Shown: in pieces, positions 55,541-64,000 of the stretch
Numbering within the stretch: position 1 is the stretch's first letter
Layout of the letters: every line of letters starts with the position of its first letter
Source: Lutibacter flavus
GTDB taxonomy: Bacteria; Bacteroidota; Bacteroidia; Flavobacteriales; Flavobacteriaceae
Assembly (NCBI RefSeq): GCF_900188355.1
Contig: NZ_FZNX01000002.1
Location: forward strand, 1-64,000
DNA: 64,000 bases
Direction: 5' to 3'
The notes under the pieces: model-generated
The model's database searches: none
Told to the model about the DNA's origin: nothing
Seen by the model: only the letters and a program-made list of their open reading frames with translations
Translations under genes and position numbers: made by a program

Positions 55541-57028
55541 TTATTGCTTAAACCAATTATTTACAAGGGATTTTTCAATAGCATTTGCTGTTTTGTGAAT
55601 AAATTCATTTTTTATTGCATTGTAATCGTAATCTTTTCCCCACTCTTTCCAATTTTCAGCCACTTGTCTTATGCTTTCACAAACAAATAAAACTTCTTTA
55701 TTAGTCATTGTTGGATGAATAGACATTCGCACCCATCCAGGACGCTCTGTTAAACAACCTTCAATAATTTGTTTTTCAATATTTTTTGAAGTATGCTGAT
55801 CAACATGTAATAAAAAGTGGCCGTAAGTACCTGCGCACGAACAACCTCCACGAGTTTGAACTCCAAAACGATCATTTAATAATTTAACAATTAAATTAAA
55901 ATGCACCTCTTTAATATAAAAAGAAAAAACCCCTAACCTATCTGTATGTTGAGGAGCTAAAATTTTAAGATTTGAAATTTTTGAAAGCTCCTTAAAAACT
56001 ATGTTATTTATTTCATGTTCACGTGCCAGTATATTTCCAACACCCATTTGTTCTTTAAGCTGAATTGATAAAGCAATTCTAATGGTTTGCAAAAACCCAG
56101 GTGTACCACCATCTTCTCTGGTTTCAATATCATCTATATAATCGTGATCTCCCCAAGGGTTTGTATAATTAACAGTACCACCTCCCGGATTGTCAGGAAC
56201 TATATTTTTATATAGTTTTTTATTGAAAATTAGCACACCAGATGTTCCTGGACCACCTAAAAACTTATGTGGTGAAAAGAAAATTGCATCTAGATAACTT
56301 TCTTCATCTTTTGGATGCATATCAATGTGTACATAAGGTGCAGAACAAGCAAAATCAACAAAACAAAGCCCACCATATTGGTGAATCATTTTTGAAATTT
56401 TATGATAATCCGTTCTAATTCCTGTCACATTTGAACATGACGTTATAGAAGCTATTTTAATGGGTCTGTCTTTATATTGAATTAATAACTTTTCAAAACT
56501 TTCAAAGCAAATAAGACCTGATTCCTCACAAGGAATTATTTCAACATTGGCAATAGTTTCTAACCAGGAAGTTTGATTAGAATGATGCTCCATATGCGAA
56601 ATAAAAACAATAGGTTTTAGTTCATCTGGAATATTTGTATGTTCTTTTAAATTTTCAGCAACCTTTAACCCTAAAATACGTTGCAGCTTATTTACAACAC
56701 CGGTCATTCCTGTACCAGATGTAATTAAAACATCATCTTTGGTTGCATTTACGTGGTTTTTAATAATATTTCTGGCTTTATGATATGCCATAGTCATTGC
56801 AGAGCCCGTTATTGAAGTTTCGGTATGGGTATTGGCCACAAAAGGACCAAATTCATTCACAATTTTATCTTCAATAGGCCTATATAATCGTCCGCTTGCT
56901 GTCCAATCAGTATAAATAATTTCTTTTTCTCCATATGGAGATTGAAAGGTTTGATTCACCCCAACAATATGTTTTCTAAATTGCTGAAAATAGGTTTCCA
57001 AGTCTGTAGAATTATTTACTGAATTCAT
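55541..57028 (-). CDS. Class V aminotransferase (cysteine-desulfurase-like PLP enzyme)
   Basis: 495 residues. The PLP lysine is in FFSPHKFLGGPGTSG, DFACSAPYVHIDM supplies the PLP Asp region, and SGTGMTGVVNKL binds phosphate. RGGCSCAGTYGH near residue 400 carries Cys residues where desulfurases have their catalytic Cys. It is longer than SufS and clearly a different subgroup. The substrate is unknown. It lies 15 bp downstream of dsbD. Confidence 0.9.
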   Translation of the reverse strand: MNSVNNSTDLETYFQQFRKHIVGVNQTFQSPYGEKEIIYTDWTASGRLYRPIEDKIVNEFGPFVANTHTETSITGSAMTMAYHKARNIIKNHVNATKDDVLITSGTGMTGVVNKLQRILGLKVAENLKEHTNIPDELKPIVFISHMEHHSNQTSWLETIANVEIIPCEESGLICFESFEKLLIQYKDRPIKIASITSCSNVTGIRTDYHKISKMIHQYGGLCFVDFACSAPYVHIDMHPKDEESYLDAIFFSPHKFLGGPGTSGVLIFNKKLYKNIVPDNPGGGTVNYTNPWGDHDYIDDIETREDGGTPGFLQTIRIALSIQLKEQMGVGNILAREHEINNIVFKELSKISNLKILAPQHTDRLGVFSFYIKEVHFNLIVKLLNDRFGVQTRGGCSCAGTYGHFLLHVDQHTSKNIEKQIIEGCLTERPGWVRMSIHPTMTNKEVLFVCESIRQVAENWKEWGKDYDYNAIKNEFIHKTANAIEKSLVNNWFKQ

Positions 57029-57043
57029 TAAAATACTTTTGAT

Positions 57044-58990
57044 TTAATTAAAATTTGCTATTCCTTTTTTCAACCAATTATAATATTCATCAACGTCTGG
57101 AGTATACGCTACCGGATCGATTAAGTTATCTTCATTATGATCCATTAGCACATAAAATGGTTGTGCATTTGCACCATATTTAATCGTTTGAAATTCACTC
57201 CATTTCTGGCCAATATATTTCAGTTTTTTACCAGGACGAAGTTTTGAATCCATCTCTTCTCCAGGCTTTAATTTCCTTTTATCATCAACATACAAAGAAA
57301 TTAAAACCACATCATTTTTAAGAATTGGCAAAATTTTGTCTTTAGCCCAAACATTTTGTTCCATTTTTCTACAATTTACACAAGCGTGACCTGTAAAATC
57401 AATCATTACAGGTTTATTTACTTTTTTGGCATATGCCAAACCTAAATCATAATCATTAAAAGCTAAAATATTATGTGGAGCCATCAAATGCGCTCCCTCA
57501 GGAATATCATCATGATTTCCATTCGTACTTCCACCTAATTTTGAGAACCCAACTCCATAAGGAGATTCGCTATAATGTTGAGCTGGTGGGAAAGCACTAA
57601 TTAAGTTCAATGGCGCTCCCCAAAGCCCTGGAATCATATAAATTGTAAAAGCTAAAGTAATTAAACCTAAACTTAATCTACCAACTGAAATATGAGTTAA
57701 AGGAGAATCATGTGGTAATTGTATTTTTCCAAATAAATAGAGTGCCAGTACTCCAAAAATCGCTATCCAAATAGATAAGAAAACCTCGCGTTCTAACCAA
57801 TGTAATTGCAATACTAAATCGGCATTTGATAAGAATTTAAATGCAAGTGCCAATTCCAAAAACCCTAAAACTACTTTTACTGTATTTAACCAACCTCCCG
57901 ATTTTGGTAGTGAATTTAACCAACCTGGAAATGCTGCAAACAACGCAAATGGAATAGCTAATGCTAATGAAAATCCAAGCATCCCAACAATTGGACCTAT
58001 TTGATTTCCACCTGCAGCAGCTTCAACCAACAAAGTACCCACAATTGGACCCGTACAAGAAAATGAAACTATTGCTAAGGCTAATGCCATAAAAAATATT
58101 CCAATAATACCTCCTCTATCCGCTTGTTCGTCAACTTTTGTCCCCCAAGAACTTGGCAAAACAATTTCAAAAGCACCTAAAAATGAAACTGCAAAAATTA
58201 TTAATAATAAAAAGAAAATAATATTAAACCACACATTTGTTGATAGAGCGTTTAAAGCATCTGCGCCAAAAATTGCACTCACCAATAATCCTAAAACTAC
58301 ATAAATTATAACAATAGAAAGCCCGTAAATTATGGCGTTTCTAATACCTGCAGCTTTACTTTTACTTTGTTTTGTAAAAAAACTAACTGTCATTGGTATC
58401 ATTGGAAAAACACATGGCGTTAACAATGCTGCAAACCCAGATAAGAACGCTATTATAAATATTGTAAGTAAACTTTTATCTGAAGATTTATTACTTTTTT
58501 TTGAATTTTCAACTGAAGAAACTACAGAACTGGATTTATCCCCTTTAATTATAAATTCTAAATCAACTTCTGTTGGTGGTAAACAATTAGAATCATCACA
58601 CACCATAAATTCCACAAAACCTTTAATGTTTATATTTTTGGCTGAATTTAATTTAATCCGTTGCTTAAAAGATGCATTGTGTTCAAAATATTTTATTTTC
58701 ATTCCAAAAACAGGGTCATCTACTGTATGTCCTTCTTCTTCTGAAGCATCCCCAACTAACTCAAAATCATCTGTTTTTTCAAAAACAAAAGTTGTTGGTA
58801 TTGGTCCATCTTCCGGAACACCCTGAGAATATAGATGCCAGTTTTCTTCAATAGCAGCATTTACTAATAACTCAAATTCTGTATCAGATATTTTTTTTAC
58901 TGAAGTAGACCATTTTACAGGGTCATGAATTTGAGAGGTTATACTTAAACTTGTAATAAAAAGTGTAAGAAATAAAAGAATGTTTTTCAT
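57044..58990 (-). CDS. dsbD: Thiol:disulfide interchange protein DsbD
   Basis: 648 residues. A signal peptide, an N-terminal DsbD-alpha domain (about 22-155, with CDDSNCLPP), an eight-helix membrane domain with redox Cys in [10 protein letters not shown] and FSCTGPIVG, and a C-terminal thioredoxin-like domain with C537-V-N-C540 are all present. It carries electrons from cytoplasmic thioredoxin to periplasmic thiol enzymes such as the TlpA-like proteins encoded in this window. Confidence 0.95.
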   Translation of the reverse strand: MKNILLFLTLFITSLSITSQIHDPVKWSTSVKKISDTEFELLVNAAIEENWHLYSQGVPEDGPIPTTFVFEKTDDFELVGDASEEEGHTVDDPVFGMKIKYFEHNASFKQRIKLNSAKNINIKGFVEFMVCDDSNCLPPTEVDLEFIIKGDKSSSVVSSVENSKKSNKSSDKSLLTIFIIAFLSGFAALLTPCVFPMIPMTVSFFTKQSKSKAAGIRNAIIYGLSIVIIYVVLGLLVSAIFGADALNALSTNVWFNIIFFLLLIIFAVSFLGAFEIVLPSSWGTKVDEQADRGGIIGIFFMALALAIVSFSCTGPIVGTLLVEAAAGGNQIGPIVGMLGFSLALAIPFALFAAFPGWLNSLPKSGGWLNTVKVVLGFLELALAFKFLSNADLVLQLHWLEREVFLSIWIAIFGVLALYLFGKIQLPHDSPLTHISVGRLSLGLITLAFTIYMIPGLWGAPLNLISAFPPAQHYSESPYGVGFSKLGGSTNGNHDDIPEGAHLMAPHNILAFNDYDLGLAYAKKVNKPVMIDFTGHACVNCRKMEQNVWAKDKILPILKNDVVLISLYVDDKRKLKPGEEMDSKLRPGKKLKYIGQKWSEFQTIKYGANAQPFYVLMDHNEDNLIDPVAYTPDVDEYYNWLKKGIANFN

Positions 58991-59194
58991 ATTACAGGGA
59001 TTTTCTTTTTATTTTAATTTTCAAAATTAAACAATAATTATCATTAAGTCGGAATCAACCCTTAATTCCCCTATTTCATTATGTTAAAGTTTTCATAATG
59101 TAAACGGGCTCATATAAAATATGTTTTTCCCTTACCAATATTACGCCGTTTCCATAAACTTTTAGGTATTAGTTAAATTAAAAGAGAAAAAAAA

Positions 59195-59223
59195 ATTGAA
59201 TGTTGAAAATTATTATATATTTG
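59195..59223 (+). promoter_or_regulatory. Promoter of the candidate small RNA
   Basis: ATTG (59195-59198), a 17-nt spacer and TATATTTG (59216-59223) face rightward, where there is no protein gene on that strand. The predicted start of transcription is 59230. Confidence 0.5.
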
Positions 59224-59229
59224 ATTTGA

Positions 59230-59304
59230 CTATAAAAACAAAACAATCAACCCCAGAGACATTTTTATAGTTAAAAAGGGTTTATAATTAAATAAACCCT
59301 TTTT
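59230..59304 (+). ncRNA. Candidate small RNA of about 75 nt
   Basis: From the predicted start, CTATAAAAA (59230-59238) pairs perfectly with TTTTTATAG (59262-59270) around a C/A-rich loop, followed by a terminator hairpin (59273-59304). No ORF is present. Its 3' end is antisense to the end of the response regulator gene. No known RNA family is recognised. Confidence 0.4.
59273..59304. terminator. Bidirectional terminator at the response regulator stop
   Basis: Perfect AAAAAGGGTTTAT/ATAAACCCTTTTT stem with a 6-nt loop; T5 on both strands. It includes the last codons of the minus-strand response regulator gene. Confidence 0.85.
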
Positions 59305-59965
59305 CTTTTGCTTTTAAAATCAACTCCCTATCATCATTATCTTGTATAACAAATAACTCTTTAAGATTTTTTTTCCTTTTTTCAAGACCAGCCATTGACA
59401 TAGGAATAATTTTAGGAAGATCTTTCATTTTTGTTCCTATTGACAGCTCATATAATAACTGCCTGTCAATTTTATCTAATCTATAATCAATGGAGTTTTG
59501 CTTTCTAAATAATTCTAATACCGATTTACTATAGTAAGGAGTATTATCCATTATGGATTTTATGGATTTAACTAATTCATTTTTATCAATGTCATTTTTA
59601 ATTAAAAACCCGTCTGGATTTACATTTTTTAAAATTACTTGAATTCTATAATTGTCATTAAATGTAGTAGCAACAATAATTTTACATTTTGGAAGTAATT
59701 GTCTCATTTTTATCCCAACATCTTCACCTGATAACAACTTCCCATCTTTAGATGGTGGTAATGAAATATCTAAAAAAACAATATCAATTCCATTTTTAGT
59801 TGAAGCTTCTATTATTTGTTTATCGGCTTCATCACAATCAACAGCAACAGCAACATTAAAATTCAATTCACTATTTTCAGAGCTTATAAAATCAAATGCA
59901 CTTTTATAAGCATCCGAAATTATCGGATGATCGTCAATTAGTAATACATTGTAAATTTTATTCAT
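59288..59965 (-). CDS. NarL/FixJ-type response regulator
   Basis: 225 residues from MNKIYNVLLIDDHPII; the ATG at 59974 adds three codons. The receiver has acidic DD in LLIDDHP, phospho-Asp in DIVFLDISLP and a Lys in LIKND. The C-terminal part (DKIDRQLLYELSIGTKMKDLP) is a LuxR-like helix-turn-helix. It overlaps the kinase gene by 8 bp, making a coupled two-component pair. Confidence 0.9.
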   Translation of the reverse strand: MNKIYNVLLIDDHPIISDAYKSAFDFISSENSELNFNVAVAVDCDEADKQIIEASTKNGIDIVFLDISLPPSKDGKLLSGEDVGIKMRQLLPKCKIIVATTFNDNYRIQVILKNVNPDGFLIKNDIDKNELVKSIKSIMDNTPYYSKSVLELFRKQNSIDYRLDKIDRQLLYELSIGTKMKDLPKIIPMSMAGLEKRKKNLKELFVIQDNDDRELILKAKEKGFI

Positions 59966-62018
59966 AATTTTCATTTATGGGACAGGTAATATAAATAGTA
60001 GTTCCGCTACCAATTACAGAGCTAACTTTAAATATTCCTTCAATTTTTTCTGCCCTTGATTTCATATTTTTAAGTCCAATTCCTTTTCTTTTATCCTGAA
60101 CATTAAAACCACAACCATTATCTTTTATAAATAAATTAAGATTGTCATTTTCTTTATCTATCCTAATTTCAACATTTGTTGCTTTGGCATATTTAATTAT
60201 GTTCTGTAATGCTTCTTGAATAATTCTATATATATGAATTTTTATTTCGTCGTTTATGTAATTCCAATTAATTTCTTGATCATAATTAAATTCATACTCG
60301 AATTGTCCTAAATTACTCCTTTTTTCTATTAAATCTTTTATAATTCTTAAGAAATTTTCCTTTGATGACAAAATTTCGCTCTTTAATTCATGAGAAATTG
60401 TTCTAATTTCTTTTTCAATATTTTGAAGTTCATCTATATATAGTTGATGCTTTTTTATTGTCGCTTCATCACCTGTTATATTTAAAAACCCTAATCCTAA
60501 TCTTGTTCCAAAAATCTTTCCTAATACACCATCATGCAAATCTTCTGAAATTCTATGACGCTCATTTAAACGGCCTTCTTCCATTTTAGACTGTTGCTTT
60601 AACATTAAAGAAAAAATCTCTTGGTTGGTCTTTTGTTGTTCTTTTTCAAAACGTAATTCTTTATTTTTATTACTTTGAACTCTTAAAAAATAAGCCAAAG
60701 AAAGAATTAAAATTGTAAAAAACGCTCCTAGTGTAATTAATAGATTTTGCTCGGAAAGCTTCTCGGTTTCCTCTATGTATTCATCAGTTTCAAAGCGAAT
60801 TCTGGTAAATTTATTTCTTGTTTTACGATCGGCTATTTGAAGACTGTCATTTAAATGAACATATTCCTTCAAATACTTATTAGAATTTTTTTGATCTATT
60901 TTTGAAAGTAGTAAAAGTGTCGCTAACTTATCTCGATTATTGTCAACTTGACCTGCTAAATTATATGCCTCTGATAAATAATTTAAAGCGCTTATTGTGT
61001 CTTTTTGAAAGGCTTTATACTCTGATAAATGACGCTTACTAACTACTACCCCTGAGAATTTTTGTAGACTATCCCGAATATCATGAGCTCGATTTAATTC
61101 CACCTCTATGTTTAACGTGTCCCGCTGCAAAAACTTAGTATAAGCGATATTATCCATCAACATAGCGTAAAGTTCCATGTTTTTATTTTTTAAGTTATTA
61201 TCATTTAGCGCTTTGCTAAAATACTCTAAGGATTCTTTATACTTTCTTTGTTTACTTAAAATAAGTCCTAAATTATTTAAACTAAACTCTTTAAAAAGTT
61301 TTTTATTTTCAACTTTCTCTAAATAATTTAAAGCTTCATTTTGGTAATAAATAGCCATATCAAACTCTTCTAATTCCATATAAATTAACCCTAAATAATT
61401 ATAGCATTCATATAAATCCTCATATAGCTTTAGTTTTTTATAAATAGCAATGGCTTCATATAAAGAGATTTCACTTCCGGTATAATCTTTAATCTTCCCT
61501 TGAATATAACCCAAATTATACAACATTCTTGCTGTATATTTTTCGTTATTTACTGATTTAAAATCTTCATAGGCCTTATGAAAATGGTAATAAGCACTAT
61601 CAATTTTTTCTTTTTTTGAATAGTATGCCCCATAATTCCAATGTGCAAGGCCACTTTCTAATTTATTATTAACCTTTTTAGCAAGGGCTAAATTTTTAAA
61701 GTTCGCTTTTTTAAAAAACTCATAACTATTCAACCTCTCTGCTTCATAAGCTATTTTAGAAAAATAGTTTAAACGAATGGAATCTGCCAATTTTGAATTA
61801 ACTGCATTATATGCTTTATTTAAAGCACCTTTTCGCTCGTCTAAAGTTAATTTATTGCTTTTAGATTGGTTAAACCAATAGGTTACACTATCGTTTTTTG
61901 ATGTAATTGAAGTATTGACTAACGTTCCGTTTAAACCTTCCTTTTCACAACTTGCAAAAGAAAATAAAAGGTAAACAGAAATTATTAATCCCACTAAATT
62001 TAAAAAAGAAGTCTTCAA
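59958..62018 (-). CDS. TPR-containing sensor histidine kinase (HisKA_3/HATPase)
   Basis: 686 residues, starting with TTG; TAA lies two codons upstream, so no ATG is available. The N-terminus is a lipoprotein-like signal (SFASC, Cys 24). TPR repeats fill about 60-395, a membrane helix spans about 428-446, and a coiled coil follows. The phospho-accepting H495 is in ISEDLHDGVLG, with the N box at N606 (EALQNIIKYA) and G boxes DNGCG and GIGLKNM. Periplasmic TPRs feeding a cytoplasmic NarL-type kinase are common in Flavobacteriia. A terminator lies only 26 bp upstream. Confidence 0.9.
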   Translation of the reverse strand: MKTSFLNLVGLIISVYLLFSFASCEKEGLNGTLVNTSITSKNDSVTYWFNQSKSNKLTLDERKGALNKAYNAVNSKLADSIRLNYFSKIAYEAERLNSYEFFKKANFKNLALAKKVNNKLESGLAHWNYGAYYSKKEKIDSAYYHFHKAYEDFKSVNNEKYTARMLYNLGYIQGKIKDYTGSEISLYEAIAIYKKLKLYEDLYECYNYLGLIYMELEEFDMAIYYQNEALNYLEKVENKKLFKEFSLNNLGLILSKQRKYKESLEYFSKALNDNNLKNKNMELYAMLMDNIAYTKFLQRDTLNIEVELNRAHDIRDSLQKFSGVVVSKRHLSEYKAFQKDTISALNYLSEAYNLAGQVDNNRDKLATLLLLSKIDQKNSNKYLKEYVHLNDSLQIADRKTRNKFTRIRFETDEYIEETEKLSEQNLLITLGAFFTILILSLAYFLRVQSNKNKELRFEKEQQKTNQEIFSLMLKQQSKMEEGRLNERHRISEDLHDGVLGKIFGTRLGLGFLNITGDEATIKKHQLYIDELQNIEKEIRTISHELKSEILSSKENFLRIIKDLIEKRSNLGQFEYEFNYDQEINWNYINDEIKIHIYRIIQEALQNIIKYAKATNVEIRIDKENDNLNLFIKDNGCGFNVQDKRKGIGLKNMKSRAEKIEGIFKVSSVIGSGTTIYITCPINENYE

Positions 62019-62044
62019 TATTTATTTTATGAAAAACAAAGCTA

Positions 62045-62075
62045 CTAAAAAAGCCTTAAACAATGTTTAAGGCTT
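62045..62075 (-). terminator. Terminator of the 53-residue lipoprotein gene
   Basis: AAGCCTTAAAC/GTTTAAGGCTT perfect 11-bp stem, 3-nt loop, T tract on the minus strand. It lies 29 bp after the small gene's stop and 26 bp before the kinase start codon. Confidence 0.85.
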
Positions 62076-62104
62076 AAAATATATTATGTTTAGAAACTTT
62101 TAAA

Positions 62105-62266
62105 TTAATCTCTATTTGTATTAATCTCAGCAGCAGTATCACCTCCAGTAAATTGAACTTGTTCTTGTACGTATATTTCATCATCATCAGCAGTTGCAGT
62201 AGCCGAACAAGCAGTTAAAAAAATAGATAAAAATGTGAATGCGAAAATGTATTTAATTGATTTCAT
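62105..62266 (-). CDS. 53-residue lipoprotein of unknown function
   Basis: MKSIKYIFAFTFLSIFLTAC is a clear lipoprotein signal with Cys at residue 20. The mature part is only 34 residues, acidic (ADDDEIYVQEQ, GGDTAAEINTNRD). A strong terminator follows directly, which supports a real transcription unit. It may be a small surface or signalling lipoprotein connected with the neighbouring kinase; this is only inferred from position. Confidence 0.75.
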   Translation of the reverse strand: MKSIKYIFAFTFLSIFLTACSATATADDDEIYVQEQVQFTGGDTAAEINTNRD

Positions 62267-62533
62267 AATGGGATAACTTTAAAATTTGTTTATATGTTTT
62301 TATTAATATTTTAAATTTTATAGATTTATTAATTATCAAATAACTAATAATCTCTTGCACTAAATTCTTTGCTAAAGTACTTTGTAAAAGCAAGTTGAAC
62401 TAATGATTTAACCTATTATTAGTCAAATGGGGTATTCTAAATGTGAAGCATACCCTTTTGTTAGTGAAAAATTATTTGAAATTTTTTAAAAAGTGCGTTT
62501 TATATATAAAAAGATGCCGTTTATTAGATAAAA
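62267..62533. other. Intergenic region upstream of the small lipoprotein
   Basis: About 270 bp, AT-rich. I see no ORF and no convincing TTG/TAnnTTTG pair. GTTATTTGATAA near 62335 on the minus strand is the nearest promoter-like string and is weak. Confidence 0.45.
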
Positions 62534-63259
62534 CTAACTGAATGATTGATAAGAATATTCCGCTAAGTCCTTATTCATACTTTCTATATTATCTATGTAT
62601 GTTTTTGTAAAAGGGACTTCAAATCTATTTCTTTTAATTGTACACGTAAATTTTCCAAATTGAATTCTAGAAACAAAATTTTTATTAATTATATAACTTT
62701 TATGAATTCTATGAAAATTATTAGGAAGTATACTTTCAAAAGTCTTAAGGGTTTTATAGGCACTTATAATTTGGCCATCAAACATATGAAAATCTGTAGC
62801 ATTATTATCTGCTTTTAAATAAAGGATTTCATCGGTTTTTAAATATTGGTAATCTTTATAAGATTTCAAACAGATGTTTTTTCTTGATTGTGCAGGAATT
62901 TTCTTTAACAGCTTAAGTACAGATTTACGAGTCTCCAACTCCTTTAAAGGCGTTAATAAAAAATCGAAAAAACCATGTTTTATAACTTCATAGGCCATTT
63001 TTTTTGAAGAAGAAATAGCTATAAAAACTGGAAAATCATCATTAAACAAGTTTAATTCTTGTATAAATTCAAAGGAATTCTCAATAACATTGTCAATATT
63101 AAAAAACACCAAATCTGGTATTTCTTTTAAAATAATATTCATAGCAACGCTATAATTACTTGTTACACCTATGCAATTAAATTCATTATAATCTTTCAAA
63201 ACATTCTTTATGTTTTGAACAGAAATAGAGTCATTATCTATAATTAGATAGCTTCGCAT
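62534..63259 (-). CDS. LytTR-family regulator with a degenerate receiver domain
   Basis: 241 residues. The N-terminal receiver keeps acidic D8 and D10 (IIDND) but has N54 (VFFNIDN) where the phospho-Asp belongs and Thr at 103 (FLLTPLK) in place of the conserved Lys. The C-terminal LytTR DNA-binding domain covers about 135-235 (ILYLKADNNATDFH, FHRIHKSYIINKNFV). It probably acts without phosphorylation. No kinase gene of the LytS type is adjacent. Confidence 0.88.
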   Translation of the reverse strand: MRSYLIIDNDSISVQNIKNVLKDYNEFNCIGVTSNYSVAMNIILKEIPDLVFFNIDNVIENSFEFIQELNLFNDDFPVFIAISSSKKMAYEVIKHGFFDFLLTPLKELETRKSVLKLLKKIPAQSRKNICLKSYKDYQYLKTDEILYLKADNNATDFHMFDGQIISAYKTLKTFESILPNNFHRIHKSYIINKNFVSRIQFGKFTCTIKRNRFEVPFTKTYIDNIESMNKDLAEYSYQSFS

Positions 63260-63488
63260 ATGAAATTGAGAATATTAGTTTTCGTGAAAATACTAAAGTT
63301 TTTTGTAAAATATGTAGGGTTTTCCCTTTCTTTTTTTATGGATTATCAAGATATTTTATAGTTTAATTATATTAATTTTATAATTATTCTTTTAACTAGG
63401 AATGTTCACTAAATATTTTATTAACTAGTTAATAATTTGGTAGTTAAATAAATAAAAAACCTAACAGTGTTAGTTAAAAAAACCATAA

Positions 63489-63644
63489 ATGAGCAAGAAG
63501 ATGAATAAAAAACTTAATCAAAATAAAGTTAATACAAAAACTGAAGAAACTAACAATATTCCTTCAGACTATAATATTAATCAACAAAACAAAAATTATC
63601 CAAAAGATATTCAAGGATTATTTGAAAGATTAGGAATTGACTAA
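63489..63644 (+). CDS. 51-residue small protein (hypothetical)
   Basis: A short Asn/Lys/Gln-rich polar protein (MSKKMNKKLNQNKVNTKTEE start) ending YPKDIQGLFERLGID. The end resembles the C-terminal LPKDIQELFKRLEAYLN of the small lipoproteins at 15051 and 17156. There is no signal peptide. A hairpin terminator follows about 60 bp later. Composition is close to that of non-coding DNA, so the call is tentative. Confidence 0.5.
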   Translation: MSKKMNKKLNQNKVNTKTEETNNIPSDYNINQQNKNYPKDIQGLFERLGID

Positions 63645-63704
63645 AATTAACTCCTTTTAAATTCACAATTATTTCGAATTTCTATTCATTAAAACCATTG
63701 TCAG

Positions 63705-63726
63705 ACCCTATTTAGTAGGGTATTTT
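63705..63726 (+). terminator. Terminator downstream of the 51-residue ORF
   Basis: ACCCTA-TTTAG-TAGGGT followed by ATTTTT; an outer ACCATT/AATGGT pair extends it. It supports transcription through the small ORF. Confidence 0.65.
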
Positions 63727-63732
63727 TAATGG

Positions 63733-63890
63733 TATCCCCTATCTAACTTCCTTATAATATCTTTTTTCACGCTAAATCTTAATTTAGCGTAGTTAAATCT
63801 AAGTTGATCACTTCTCAAATTTTATATTTTATTATGGAATTTTTTAGATTTTGTAGAAAAAAATTTAATCAATTTTTAGTGAGGGTAAAT
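63733..63890. other. Intergenic region with one isolated hairpin
   Basis: ACGCTAAAT (63769-63777) pairs with ATTTAGCGT (63782-63790) around CTTA. No T run follows on either strand. I see nothing else in this AT-rich stretch. Confidence 0.5.
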
Positions 63891-63932
63891 AAAAAAATCG
63901 TAAACACTTAAAAATAAGATATTTACGATTTT
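63891..63932 (-). terminator. Terminator of tRNA-Leu
   Basis: AAAATCGTAAA (63894-63904) pairs with TTTACGATTTT (63922-63932). On the minus strand a T run follows, starting 8 bp past the tRNA 3' end. Confidence 0.7.
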
Positions 63933-63939
63933 AATAAAG

Positions 63940-64000
63940 TACCCCGAGTGGGAATCGAACCCACACTCCCGAAAGAACTGGATTTTGAATCCAGCGCGTC
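63940..64000 (-). tRNA. tRNA-Leu (anticodon CAA), partial
   Basis: Minus strand: anticodon stem CTGGA/TCCAG with loop TTCAAAA giving anticodon CAA; a long variable arm typical of type II tRNAs; T-stem GTGGG/CCCAC with TTCGATT; acceptor strand TCGGGGT and discriminator A at 63940. CCA is not encoded. The 5' part lies beyond the right edge. Confidence 0.9.

Overview
The window is one strand-mosaic chromosomal segment of a low-GC member of the Bacteroidota, almost certainly the family Flavobacteriaceae. The support is: the Bat aerotolerance operon, an acpP-fabF-rnc-IPExxxVDY-pyk block, Bacteroidota-type promoters (TTG, 17-22 nt, TAnnTTTG), a SprB-repeat surface protein, many lipoproteins with a short signal peptide ending in Cys, and short intergenic palindromes of the GTCATTCTGA type. 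I place it at family level only; nothing in the sequence fixes a genus. There is no phage, integrase, transposase, CRISPR array or rRNA; one partial tRNA-Leu(CAA) lies at the right edge.

Layout. 1-3250 (minus): a large secreted adhesin-like protein running off the left edge. 3779-5119: membrane-anchored serine beta-lactamase-like hydrolase. 5222-12439: a TetR-controlled tripartite ABC efflux operon (TolC-like, HlyD-like, two ATPases, two ABC-2 permeases) interrupted by small repeats. 12540-18198: sufS, then a tandem duplication carrying two M43 metalloproteases, each followed by a small lipoprotein, with a scar made of rnhA and sufS fragments, ending at the intact RNase H gene. 18205-23175: purN and the divergent acpP-fabF-rnc-(IPExxxVDY)-pyk block. 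23172-27620: DUF2891 protein, membrane M28 peptidase, zinc-ribbon protein, ssb. 28147-31656: an extremely Ala/Asp/Glu-rich coiled-coil lipoprotein and a beta-barrel protein. 31828-42619: tex, metG, LD-carboxypeptidase, yraN-like, TlpA-like genes (one broken by a stop codon), SDR and cvpA-like genes. 42775-51892 (minus): the complete moxR-DUF58-batABCDE operon. 52007-58990 (minus): lpxH, ctp, dCMP deaminase, HupE/UreJ, class V aminotransferase, dsbD. 59230-63644: regulatory region with a candidate small RNA, a NarL-type two-component pair, two tiny genes and a LytTR regulator with a degenerate receiver.

How it works together. The efflux operon is probably repressed by its own TetR through a palindrome just downstream of the promoter. 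The Bat operon, DsbD, TlpA-like proteins and Ctp point to envelope protein maintenance. The proteases, adhesin and Ala-rich lipoprotein are surface or secreted proteins.

The most notable points are: a 51-bp palindrome inserted in frame in metG, adding 17 residues; a 96-bp repeat that rewrites the end of an ABC ATPase; an old tandem duplication whose microhomology junction is still readable; a candidate 75-nt RNA with its own promoter and terminator; and the acidic coiled-coil lipoprotein/barrel pair. All functional calls rest on motif recognition by eye; no database search was possible.
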